A DNA stretch of 64,000 nt, taken from the NCBI GenBank assembly GCA_003427395.1, contig BFEA01000037.1, forward strand, positions 345,847-409,846. Reading direction: 5' to 3'. How positions within the stretch are numbered: position 1 is the first letter of the stretch; every line of letters begins with the position of its first letter. The position numbers and the translations under genes were made by a program. Under the pieces are notes generated by a model. The model ran no database searches. It saw only the letters and a list, made by a program, of their open reading frames with translations, and was not told the origin of the DNA. Below are positions 10,200-19,540 of the stretch, piece by piece. Source of the stretch: Chara braunii (taxonomy: Eukaryota > Streptophyta > Charophyceae > Charales > Characeae).

Positions 10200-10469
10200 C
10201 TAATCCTGGTAAATCTCTCGCCCGCCGCGCACCTGTGCCTCCAATAAATCCAAACGTGCCAGCTCGTCGTCGTCGAAAATCAAAGTAGACATTTGTCCAC
10301 ATTGCATGATTCTGACAATCCGAGTATTATAGAAGGAGGCCCTCCGAGAGGCTAGCCTCCAAACTATAACTCGAAGAGGTCGACTAAATCCACACAGGTG
10401 TCGAGTCTCTGTGTCCCGGATCCGGATGACGCCAAAACGCCTACCGGACGAGGTAATCTTGATACTCAC
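10200..10469 (-). CDS. Unknown ORF, possible downstream exon of a minus-strand gene
   Basis: A minus-strand frame of 89 codons ends at 10200. Its C-terminal part (MSTLIFDDDELARLDLLEAQ, then a GGREIYQD end) looks more protein-like than the N-terminal part. That makes an exon start inside the frame plausible. A further protein-like minus-strand stretch at about 10500-10650 (WTGEGFFPNTPVDIRANTA) is in another frame. This suggests introns or frameshifts between here and 10765. No known domain is visible. Coding status is uncertain. Confidence 0.3.
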   Translation of the reverse strand: MSIKITSSGRRFGVIRIRDTETRHLCGFSRPLRVIVWRLASRRASFYNTRIVRIMQCGQMSTLIFDDDELARLDLLEAQVRGGREIYQD

Positions 10470-10764
10470 AATGATTCGAGAGAGACATTAGAGGTTACTC
10501 GCACGGTGGAAATACAAAGTATAACCGTAAAGCTCGTCGGAAATTCGAGCCGTGTTGGCTCTGATATCCACGGGAGTATTAGGGAAAAATCCCTCGCCAG
10601 TCCAATGAAGCCGAACTATTCGATAGGAGATCCATCTCGAACTCATAAAAGTCGCGCTGCACTCCTGATGAGATCCTACTCGGGTGTATCACGGACCAGC
10701 AGATACCTCGGGATCGTCAAGTCTCGTCGTGCTCCAGGCATCTGCGTATCAGAACGAATCCAAA

Positions 10765-11277
10765 TCAGTCACGTAAAAACTCCTCGAGTTCTTCCGCTTC
10801 ATTTTCCAATTCATCATCATATAATGCTTCAGCCCCTATAATTGCGTACCTATTGGCACGTATCCGCTCCGCGTAGTATATGCCAAAAAATGGGCCTTGT
10901 CGCTCGTTCAGCCAAAGTACGAAAAGGACGAACATCAACCTTATTTCAGGGATTTCGTCCACTCGTGGGTTTAACTCATAGGGCTGCAACACCACCAGGT
11001 TCATATTGGCGAAGTGACACTCGAACAATGGCGGTGCGAGCTCGTAATGAAGAATATCCAGGTCGTTATCACTCCTGAAAACAAGTCGCTTGGGGGGTCT
11101 TTGCGCACTACCACCCCAAAATCGCGGAACGTCCTCCTCAGAATATAATTCTGACGGATTATAAATAACTCGGCCTACCCTTTCTACCCTCACTCCATCA
11201 CGCCTTTGGAGTTCAACTCTCTCCGCCGCCGCATCACGATTGTTGAAAAAAAATAATTCCGTGGATCCCATAGCCAT
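10765..11277 (-). CDS. Unknown 170-residue ORF in HX copy A
   Basis: This is an uninterrupted minus-strand frame from ATG at 11277 to a TGA at 10765. The first ATG lies directly after a polypyrimidine tract ending TTTTTCTTTCAG, a good 3' splice site. A GTAAGG-type donor lies about 80 bases further upstream, near 11355. So the frame is probably an internal or first coding exon of a spliced gene rather than a complete gene. The protein has an arginine-rich N-terminal third and a hydrophobic stretch (RLMFVLFVLWL) near residue 120. It ends in an acidic tail (DDELENEAEELEE). No signal peptide is seen. It occupies the variable middle of HX copy A; copies B and E lack it. I recognise no family. It could be captured host sequence or an HX-encoded protein. 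Confidence 0.4.
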   Translation of the reverse strand: MAMGSTELFFFNNRDAAAERVELQRRDGVRVERVGRVIYNPSELYSEEDVPRFWGGSAQRPPKRLVFRSDNDLDILHYELAPPLFECHFANMNLVVLQPYELNPRVDEIPEIRLMFVLFVLWLNERQGPFFGIYYAERIRANRYAIIGAEALYDDELENEAEELEEFLRD

Positions 11278-11554
11278 CTGAAAGAAAAAGAAGACAAATG
11301 TGTTTTGAGTTAAACTCTTGCCCTTGAGTATTATTCGGTTTTTGTCTTCCTTACAACCGTGCTTCTTATGGCACGACCAACCACGTCAGGAGTATCTAAA
11401 TGCACTCCGTTCAGCTAGTAGGACATGAGTCGGGCTGCTTGTGGCACCAGCTCTCCATACGTTAGTGGTACCTAGGATGACCACTTAAAACAAAATTGCT
11501 AAGGCAATTTTTCCTTTTTCGCAAGGCGTCAAGAAATAATTTTCTTCCGTGTGG

Positions 11555-11720
11555 ATGCCTTTTCCATCGCCCGAGTACAAAACTCGGATCTCAGAATTCG
11601 GGCAGTCTCCACCGAATCGGCATAGTACCCCCCCGCAAAGCGTCCACTCTGAGTCGATAACAGGGCCGGCCCCTAGATGCCTCCTAGAAAAAGGGAAAAC
11701 ACCTACACGGCAGACAAGTA
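11555..11720 (+). repeat. HX middle block 3, copy A
   Basis: Shared with 16738-16910, 54243-54410 and 60667-60845. Landmarks are CGCCCGAGTACAAAACTCGG (CGCCCGAGCACAAAACTCGG in copy B), TCTCCACCGAATCG, GTACCCCCCC, CACTCTGAGTCGATAACAGG and GATGCCTCCTAGA. It contains a hairpin-like CCGAGTACAAAACTCGG. Confidence 0.85.
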
Positions 11721-12230
11721 AAGTCTTGCCGCCTAGCGTCAAAGTAAACTTAGACGAAGAAAGAGGAAATCGTAGAAAGATAGAATAATTTCAGTTGATA
11801 GGCATAGACGAGAAAAGGGTCGTTCGGGAAAGACTGGAAAACCTCAGGGATAAGTCTAAATCCAATTGAACTTTTCTTCCTTGTGCTCGCTTCGTTTCTC
11901 GTTGTCTTCTTTCTCTTTTATTTATACATAGAACACAAGCACAAAGATAAAAAAATTCAACCATTCTTTCACCGTCATCACCCTCATCCATTTCAGGCCC
12001 CATGCCGTACCTGTAGTCAAAACCCAACGACACACAGACCACCATGCATTCTTTTACCATTGTCAGACTCCCAATCATACATGCAAACACACACATTCTC
12101 TTCCCTTTTTCAATGAACATTCAGTGAAACAGGTCAAAGCAAGTGTGGGTTCACTCAGGTGTGAAGGGAACTGAGTCAATTTAACTGACCTTGAGTGAAG
12201 TTTTAACGGTACACCCAAGAAGACCGTATA
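11721..12230 (+). repeat. HX middle block 4, copy A
   Basis: Shared with 16920-17640, 54410-54990, 60845-61430 and, inverted, 29126-29620. Landmarks are GGGTCGTTCGGGA, GTCAAAGCAAGTGTGGGTTC (AGCAAAGTGTGGGTTCACAC in other copies), and CTGACCTTGAGTGAAGTTTT. Copies differ by small indels. No coding frame is supported. Confidence 0.85.
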
Positions 12231-12980
12231 AAATTTACGCTCTCCTTACGCGAATGTTGTTGTACCTAGTCGTCACCGAAGTGATCGACACTACTCTCTT
12301 GTGACGACCGCTTACCAAAACACCCTCTCAGTACTCAATCACTTTCCAATAATCCTTGCGGCGTTTTCTAGTTACCCCCACTTGCGTCCAAAGTACGGCG
12401 TCTCCTTGGCGTCAGCCTCACGCCACTTCAAAATGAAACTACCGCTTTGACGCACTTCCACTGTGTCAACGTCCCACCTCCACTTAGTGCACAGATACTG
12501 CCGTTACTGTCGTAAAATAGCGTTGTCACTGCAAGAATATGATACTGACGCCGCAAAAAAAAATCCAGCAGCGTTCCCGTACTACTGCTGAAAAAAAAAA
12601 AACAGAACCGTCGCCGCAACAATCCGGCAGCGCTTCCGCACCACCGCTGAAAAAAACAGAACCGCCGCCGCAACAATCCGGTAGCGCTTCCGCACCACCG
12701 TGGAAAAAAACAGAACCGCCACCACAACAATCTGGCAGCGCTTCCGCACCACCGCAGAAAAAAACAGAACCGCCGCCGCAACAATCCGGCAGCGCTTCCG
12801 CACCACCGCAGAAAAAAAAACCGTACCGCTGATGCAGAATTTCGGCAGCACTTCAAAACTACCGCAGTAAAACCCGGACCGCCGCTGCAAAATTTTGGCA
12901 GCACTTCCCCACTATAGTGGAAAAATTGCAAGCCAAAATTAGTAAAATTTGGGCGCAGGCCCAAATCCCACAGCGCCGCA
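12231..12980 (+). repeat. HX block 5, copy A, degenerate GCAGCRCTTCC tandem block
   Basis: Non-coding sequence built on a recurring GGCAGCRCTTCC motif next to CCGC and poly-A words. It corresponds to 17640-19540 in copy B, 54990-55760 in copy D and 61430-62500 in copy E. The most regular part is 12595-12825. Confidence 0.7.
12595..12825. repeat. Four to five 54-bp tandem units
   Basis: The units contain CAGAACCGCCGCCGCAACAA and CCGGCAGCGCTTCCGCACCA plus an A run. A plus-strand frame (12539-12832) is open and gives an 18-residue repeat, KKTEPPPQQSGSASAPP. The minus strand is open too. Open frames on both strands are expected for a stop-free 54-bp unit, so coding is not supported. Confidence 0.88.
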
Positions 12981-14330
12981 CTGCCTCAGTATTGCAGTAC
13001 CACTGGGTCTGTCCCGTGGGACCAGCACCAGCCAGAGGTGAGGGGAGTAGAATGCTCCCTGCCTTGGCTATGGCTGCCCAGTCCTCCTTGCGCTCCTCTG
13101 CAGTCCTCCAGCCTCTCCTCACGTTGCCTCAGGCAGCAGCTCCAGCAGCCAGCACTCAAATGTGCTCGTCACACACTGGCAGCACGAGTGCAATTGTGAG
13201 GCACTTGGGGGGCAGCTGCCTTTTTTATATTGGCTGAGGAGGGCGAGACGTCACTCCAGCCCCCAGGCAAAATCGCGGGCTCACTGTGAGCCCTTGATCT
13301 GCCAAGATCCAGGGCTGACTGTGGCCGCACCACAGCCACAACCTTAGTGTGGGGCAGTTTCTTTAACTGCCCTATTTTCTTTTTCTTTTTCTTTTCCCCA
13401 ACTATCTCGGAATCTGGCGAGATAGCTGGGCTCCTGCCATTTCCAAATCAGTTTTTCTTTTATTTTTCTGATAAAGGGTTGAAAAGATACAACCCTTTTC
13501 AGTTTGATGTATCTGGACCCTTTTTTCAGCGCAGATACATCGAGGAAAAGGCTGCATCTAGCCTTTTCCTTAGTGGGCTTTAGTTTGCAGGGAGCCTGAC
13601 TGTTACCTCTGGCAGCTTGTGCCAGAGGTAGCACCACGTGAGGACAAGTGTCCTCACTCAAAGTGTCCTCACTCAAAAATAAAGAAAAGAAAAAAAAAAA
13701 CTAACTTTCTACTTTTTGCTGCACCTGGCTTCTTCCTTGGCTAGGTGCGTGTTGTTGCATGCAACAGCCCTCCCTTATTTTCCTCTACCCTCCCCTGAAA
13801 ACGGGGAGGGCAGATGGCAGGTTGGGAGGACTAGGACCTCTTCCTCCCAACTACCCCTTTTCTCCCTCTCACTCCCTCAGTCCCATCTCCACGCACGTAT
13901 GTTGTGGGTCGTGAGATCTGAGATCTCACGGCCACAATAGTACTTCCCAAATCAAAAGTGGGAGCTTTTGTACTCCCACACAGTCTGAGAAGACTATACT
14001 TTACGAGGCAGTTGCCTCATTTGCTTTTTTTTTTTTTTTTTCAACCTCCCCCATCTCCTGATGAGTCGGTGCAATCCGACAAAACAGCCTGGTGCAGCCC
14101 GTTCGTCGAACGAACAGGTGCTCAAAAGAAAAGGAAACAAAAAAATCTAACCAAATCTATAAAAAAAAAAACTAAGAGAAAAAAAAAAATCTAAGCAAAA
14201 ATCTAAAAGAAGAGAAAACAAAAAAGGAAAATCCCTACCTAAAAGTGGCTGCCCGTTTTCAACGGGCGCCTGTCATTCCTTTGGGGACACTAAGTCCCCT
14301 GCCACCTCTGTAGGTGCCACTTGTCGCGAC
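12981..14330 (+). repeat. HX hairpin array, copy A
   Basis: A near-continuous series of perfect stem-loops. Arm pairs include 13277-13284/13286-13293, 13351-13359/13365-13372, 13402-13409/13418-13425 and 13473-13481/13490-13498. They continue at 13506-13515/13532-13541, 13542-13552/13560-13569, 13604-13614/13620-13630 and 13638-13646/13649-13657. Stems are 8-11 bp with loops of 1-18 bases. Further pairs follow at 13720-13749, about 13788-13809 and about 13828-13853. A T-tract at 14023-14041 precedes the hammerhead remnant. Equivalent blocks are 19540-20690, 55730-56410 and 62500-64000. Confidence 0.85.
14056..14090 (+). pseudogene. Hammerhead ribozyme remnant, copy A
   Basis: CTGATGA is followed by a 5-bp stem (GTCGG/CCGAC) and then AAAAC where a hammerhead needs GAAAC. 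The invariant G12 is therefore replaced by A. The expected upstream strand (a GTC cleavage site and stems I and III) is absent; a T-tract lies there instead. It is homologous in position to the complete motif at 20499-20561, as both precede CCCGTTCGT sequence. Judged inactive. Confidence 0.7.
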
Positions 14331-14470
14331 GTGTAGTTCCTTTAGTTTTAGTTTTTTTTTTTTTTTTTTTTAGAATTCCCGTTGGCTTATGCCAACCATC
14401 GTGCTGTGTTTATGGACTCGTCCATGAACTGTTGATATGCAGACCCGAGTTCGATCCTTGTCGGGATCGG
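14331..14470 (+). repeat. HX 3' terminal hairpins with a T-arm-like segment, copy A
   Basis: After a T-tract come GTTGGC/GCCAAC (14381-14396), ATGGAC/GTCCAT (14412-14425) and CGATCC/GGGATCG (14452-14469). The last lies in GAGTTCGATCC, which resembles a tRNA B box. Copy E has hairpins at equivalent places (63825-63839, 63852-63866, 63895-63910), with both arms altered in the last two. Confidence 0.8.
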
Positions 14471-14526
14471 AAAAAAAAAATTGGACCATTTTTTGATTTA
14501 TGCGTATCATCTGTTGTGCAGAGCCA
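14471..14526 (-). pseudogene. U6 snRNA 3'-half relic at the end of HX copy A
   Basis: Read on the minus strand: GCATGGCTCTGCACAACAGA, then TGATACGCATAAATC, AATGGTCCAA and ten T residues. This is the U6 3' half including its poly-T terminator, with several substitutions. The U6 5' half is replaced by a GC-rich palindromic stretch (14533-14595). The matching place in copy E (63911-63965) holds a better preserved version. Position and strand are conserved, so the fragment belongs to the HX unit. Confidence 0.8.
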
Positions 14527-14627
14527 TGCTACCACCGCGCGGCCAATCTCGGCCGTGTGATCCTTGTGATCACGCGGTCGAGATCGACCGCGCCTCTTAA
14601 AAAACACAGCAGCTCCAAAAGGAGCTG

Positions 14628-14712
14628 CGCCCAGTAGGGCTTGTCGGATTCGATCCCGGTTTCTGCGGGGTGAAAGTCTGTTGCACTAACCTACAGGGAT
14701 AGCTCCTGTTCC
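14628..14712 (-). pseudogene. tRNA-Glu-like relic
   Basis: On the minus strand the order TAGGTTAGTGCAACAGAC, CTTTCACCC and GGGATCGAATCC resembles a tRNA-Glu(TTC): D-arm, anticodon arm with TTC, then T-arm B box. The acceptor strands do not pair over seven bases, so it is not a functional tRNA gene. It lies about 100 bases beyond the U6 relic. It could be part of the HX terminus or an independent SINE head. Confidence 0.45.
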
Positions 14713-14729
14713 ACACTGAACAGGAGCAG

Positions 14730-15400
14730 CTCTTCAATATGAAAAGCTCGCCCAAGTATTTTCCCTGCCTGCGGCCTTGCGGGCTCCGCCCGTATGCGGC
14801 CTAGCAAGCCTGCCCCGACTATGGCCTAGCAGGGCTGCCCTGCCTGTGGCCTGCCGGCTTACCCGCCCGTGGCCTACCCATACCGGTTAGTCGCGTGACC
14901 GCGGCTTGGTCGGCCATCGAACCGGGTAAGCCTTGGCATTTGCCTATCGGCCCCCAGGCTCGAAGTCAGACCCCGCGACCCTAGAAAAAATGAAAGCTTC
15001 CTACACCTCCTGCGTCGTGGCCCTATACCCTGGCGCAACCCTCTTTTTAGCCCACTTAGGCCCTGAATCGCGCGGCTTAGCAGCCGCACGACATTACTTT
15101 AGGTAGACTAGGTGTAACTCTAGTCTTTCCATAACTGCACACTACTGCGGCCTTGTCGAAAAACCCGCGGATGACAGTGCTGACTCCCGCTATCCCTCGC
15201 GGGCGTCGATGTCGCCTTGCATTGACGACGTCAGGTTCTAAAAAGGTTTAGGTCTCTCAGTCATAGCACTGGTCTGAATAAACATTTGGCAAACGTAAGT
15301 CTCATTAAGTCCTTCAATTCAACGCAAGAGTCGAACAACGTTCGATGTTCAAAAACACCGGCAAATACACTTGTCAGGGTTTTTGCCCCGACACCGCCAC
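14730..15400. other. GC-rich spacer with short degenerate repeats
   Basis: From 14760 to 14885, phrases of the type GCCTGCGGCCT and TATGGCCTAGCAGG recur every 30-40 bases. The rest to 15400 shows no gene or shared repeat that I can identify. Confidence 0.5.
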
Positions 15401-15888
15401 CACATGTCCCGAATTTCAATTATTTTTATTTGGGCCCATTTAGTCCCTGGCATCGTTCCTAATAACGTCCTATTTTTATTTGGGATTGCCCAGTCCCCGT
15501 CAGTCCCAACCTCTCCTTCCCATGTGCTTCAAGTGCCTTTGTTATTCTCGGTCGTGAGATCCTCATCCTTAGGCTGCTTTCTATCGTCTCCACTTGCTCC
15601 AAGGTTGAGACACTTCTTTCTAGTGTCTCGAGTGCCAAGGCTCATTTTCCCTTGGACTTGGACTTTCCACTGCAATCCGTTATTTCTAGGACTATAGTAA
15701 TGCCAATGTTCGGGCCTCTTTGCCCCACAACCTGCCCTAGACTGACACAAAATGAAGCGGTCAATTTCCAAGTGCCTCCGGACTCAATTTTGGCTTCAGA
15801 TATACTCAAAACCATACTTGCGGCGCATGCCGTGCGCGGCGTCGCGGCACGTGCGGTGCAGAGGGCAGATCGCAGTCGGTGCGCGCAC
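15400..15888 (+). repeat. Hairpin and GC-alternating sequence upstream of HX copy B
   Basis: Contains GAGACAC/GTGTCTC (15607-15629) and GCCAAGG/CCTTGG (about 15634-15655). From about 15810 a GC-alternating stretch begins CATACTTGCGGCGCAT, a 16-base run also found at 24447, and continues with GTGCGCGG and GGTGCGCGCACGG. No gene is seen. Confidence 0.6.
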
Positions 15889-16395
15889 GGTGTCGAGCAC
15901 ATCGGCTCCCGCCTTTTCGCAAAGGTGCAGGAGCCCTCCCGGCCATGTCACGCAGGAGTTTAACAAAAACAAAATGAGAGACAACTTGGGAACGACGCTC
16001 AACTAATCCCGCGAGTCGCTGAGACGAGCGTGGTCGCGTGGCTCCTTCGCCACTCTAGCCGGGTGCGCCAGCTATACATCCTGCGGTCCCCTACGACAGG
16101 ATAGGTTCCCGTGGCGCATAAGCTTTCCTTCCCTAAGGGGTTGTTACCACCCTTAGGGGCGTATCCCTACCGAGCTACTGACCCACATGCGAAAACTTTT
16201 AAAAGCAATCGCAGAAGTAGGTCCAACCGAGGGCGTTTGCTGGCTCGCTGTAGTATAGATACGCTTGGTTAATGCCAAGCGGACCCGAACGTTGTTCGTT
16301 CCTAGGGCGCTGATCTCCTAGGTACGAAGCGGACGTCGATCGACTAGAACTGTCTCAACCAAGTGTGAAACCCAAATATTTATCCTAATCCCTTA
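15889..16395 (+). repeat. HX family 5' block, copy B
   Basis: Begins near GTGTCGAGCACATCGGCTCC, the same point at which copy E starts (59422). It runs through the same landmarks as copy A, including CCCTCCCGGCCATGTCACGC, GGTCCCCTACGACAGGATAG and TTAGGGGCGTATCCC. The shared abrupt left edge with copy E suggests this is the true left end of the repeat. Confidence 0.88.
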
Positions 16396-16737
16396 AACAC
16401 ACCGTCAAAAGAAATAAAATAAAACATCCGCATATATTTACATCATAAAGAATCAACCGTTGACCCTCGCAGTCAAACACCACAAAACAATCATACAACC
16501 GCCAACAAGAAGTTGGCTTACTGAGAATAACAGTGATGCAACCGACAAGGTAGTCGGACTGCCTTAGTTTTGACTTGACGAGACGCGCTGCCAACGTTAT
16601 TCATTCCACATACCGCCGACTTAAAATTAGACACACATATCTGTCTTCATCCGTTTTCAATCTTTTCGGATTACAAGCTACTTTGCGAATGATTCTTGAT
16701 CAGGAGCATTGCTTGAAGTGTTGCATGCCTCTCCCTC
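16396..16737 (+). repeat. HX variable middle, short version, copy B
   Basis: Matches 53950-54242 of copy D: CCGCCAAC, AGTTGGCT, TGATGCAACCGACAAGGTAG, ACTTGACGAGACGCG, CATACCGCCGAC and GATTCTTGATCAGG. Copies A and E carry different, gene-bearing sequence here. A minus-strand frame (16385-16594) has no recognisable product. Confidence 0.75.
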
Positions 16738-17640
16738 TAGGAAGTGGTCTGAGGTACTCCTCGCCCGAGCACAAAACTCGGATCTCAGAAGTCGGGCCGT
16801 CTCCACCGAATCGACAAGGTACCCCCCCATGGAACGGTTCACTCTGGGTCGATAACAGGGTCGGCTCCTGAAGCACCGAACCCCCGCCCCAGATGCTTCC
16901 TAGAGATAGAAGATGTGTCCACTGCAACTAGCTTTCATACATTCTTCATTTCTCCTAACTCCAGGGTAACTACCCCAAAAACCGGGGACGCGTGCCAAAG
17001 GACTCGCAAGAGCCGGGTCCCCGACCGAAGGCGTCGAAGGCGTCGTTTGAGTCTTTATAGATAGGCCGAAGGCGCCCGTATCTATTAACTGATTTACTTG
17101 GACGAAAAAAAGTCAGGAAAAGTAAAGACTGAGGATCATTTAGACAGATACAGGCAGATAGGGTCGTTCGGGATAAAACTGGTCAATCCTAGGAAAAAAA
17201 AACAAATCCGTTTGACCTTGTCTGCTTTCTTTCAATTGTATTCATTCTATGATACATGCTGAACAACCTTTTTCAAAACAACAATTTTCACTTTCACAAG
17301 CAGCTAGGTGGAAGGTAGAAAAAGGATAATCCTTTTCTTTATCTCAAATAGGTATAACCAATCTCCTTTGCAAGCATCCTTCTACCTACCTGCACAACAC
17401 GCAAAGGAAACACGTTCAAAAGAAAACAGTACAATCCCATACTCGAGTGAGACTTTTCCATTCACATGCATGACTTGCACAACTTTCCTCTACCTTTTCT
17501 TTTGAATATTCAAAACGAACAGGGTCAAGCAAAGTGTGGGTTCACACAGGTGTGAAAAGAAGTTTGAGTCATTCAACTGACCTCGAGTGAAGTTTGGTCT
17601 GGCCCACTCAAGAAAACCGGGTAATACTCCAATCAGAAGA
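16738..17640 (+). repeat. HX blocks 3 and 4, copy B
   Basis: Carries the GAAGTGGTCTGAGGTACTCC start, CCGAGCACAAAACTCGG, TCTCCACCGAATCGACAAGG and later GTGTGGGTTCACACAGGTGT and CTGACCTCGAGTGAAG. Colinear with copies A, D and E. Confidence 0.85.
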
Positions 17641-19540
17641 AAATAATCGCCATTGAATATGAAAACATGCGGTTCACATGAAAATACGCAGCTCACAACT
17701 TCACAAGTTGTGTTCGTTTCACTGAACGACGGTCCACCGCCTTCTCTAAGTGCCTGATCACACCAAGGTTGGGTCCACCGAGATGCCTGAATGAGATAAC
17801 CCTCAAAGAGGGTGCTCCCATGATTCAAAACCGCGTCGCCTCAACATCCCGGACAGTCTCAACGCAGTCCCTACTGCACCACGTCCTCCAATGCACCACG
17901 TCCTCCAAGGACACTTCCCCAACCAAATGCAAGTCGATGTCGCCTCAATTCACCGAGCCCGCTTACAATAACCATGCCATCATGTCCTATTTTACGTCAC
18001 TCTCTGGCCAAAATGTACGCAGCAAAATTCAAACTTGGAACTAGAGCTCAAGTATTCAAGATCGCGGGAAGGGATCTGGGTAAACGTTTAAGTGCGAAAC
18101 CAGACAAAATTCCGCTTGGAATCACTGACCAAACTGTAGAAGATTGGGAAAAATCAGTGAGTGGAAAAGGCACTCCCAGGCAACCGTCAGGTGAGTCCCA
18201 ATCACAACAACCAGTCCCACCTAGTCCCAAAATGGTCCTAGATGGTCTCAATGCAATCCCATACTATCGTCGCAATGTAAGGTAGTTAAGAACTCGAAAC
18301 CGCTAGCTCCGCATTGCGCAAAAAAAAATAAAGGTGCCAAAAACTTAAAGTAGTTTCCCCAACCTGAAATCAACGGAACCAAAGCACTGATGAGTCGGTG
18401 TACAGCGGAACCTTTGTGAGATTGTATTACAAAACGAGTTTGCGAAAGAAGTGCTTCCTGTGATTTCTTAGACGGAGCAACTCTGCTGACGAGCCCGTGG
18501 GATTCAGACGGGAAGCGTCTGCTCTTCGAGCCTTTGCCAAGGTGGAGAACGTCATTCCGACTGAAAACCGTTGTGCCGCAAACCCCAAAAAAATAAGGAT
18601 GTCCTTCCAGCGCAGACTGCGAGTACCACAACTCCAATAATTTTTGTCGAGTGCACTCACTCCGCGATCTCTTCATGCCGCCGGCCCATGCACCACTGTC
18701 ACTCAATCCCCAACCATGCACCAGCACCAGCCTAACCTCTAGGCCATACTGGGTTCCACCATGCCGCCGCGCAAAAACAAAAATAACGGGGACCACTGCT
18801 TACTGCGCCGTCAAAACCGGTACCATGTCGCCGTGTCAAAAAACATTAGCAGCAGTTCCCCACCGAAGAACCGCCACCGTGCCAAAAACTTGGCAGCGTA
18901 ACCTCACAAAAAAAAACAAATGTCGTCGTTGACATGCCGCTAAACGAACAGCACTTCCCCTTAGGGAGACCTTGATGCCACCATACCACTAGATCGGCAG
19001 CACCCTCTCCATCAAAGTGCCATTGCCGCCACCGCCGTGAAAAACCGGTAGTGCTTCCGTACCACTATCATTAACCCCAGTGCTGCCAAAAATACACTGC
19101 TGCCGTCGTGCAACACGGGCAGAGTCTCCCCTGCACCGCTAGCCGAAGAACTGTCGCCGCCGTGCAAAACGGGCAGATAGTCCTCTGCACCACAACAAAA
19201 ATAGTTGTTGCCGCCGTACTATGCATGCAACACCTTCCTTGCACTTCACATTAAAAAAAACAGCGGTGCCCCGTAGCAAATTCGGTAGCACATTCCCTTA
19301 GGAAGGTCTTGATGCCGCAGTGGCAGTTAGGCAGCACAACCCCACTAAAACAGGTGCCGCTTGTCGTGCCGTCCGGACCCTGACGCAGTCTTACCGCCGT
19401 TGCACCAGCCCACACACACAACACACGCATAAGAGTGGGGAAAAAAACTCCCTTCTCACTCTCCATCTTTCTGCAGACCTCCACTCCACCACAACACCTC
19501 CACCGGCAGCACCGCCCCTTTCCAGCAGTATGTAGCAGCC
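17641..19540 (+). repeat. HX block 5, copy B
   Basis: Begins with the shared GTCTCAACGCAGTCC and CACCACGTCCTCCA phrases, then a long degenerate series of GCAGC, CCGCCGTGC and CCTTAGG words. An open minus-strand frame of 182 codons (18248-18796) and a plus frame (17974-18285) lie here. Neither shows a known domain and both fall in repeat sequence, so I do not annotate them as genes. Confidence 0.65.

Noticed and set aside
18386-18412. CTGATGAGTCGG followed by GGAAC, resembling a hammerhead core
   Set aside because: The stem II strands do not pair, the GAAA core is disrupted and no cleavage strand is placed correctly.
18248-18796. 182-codon minus-strand frame as a gene
   Set aside because: It lies in HX block 5 repeat sequence, lacks recognisable motifs and is not seen as open in other copies.
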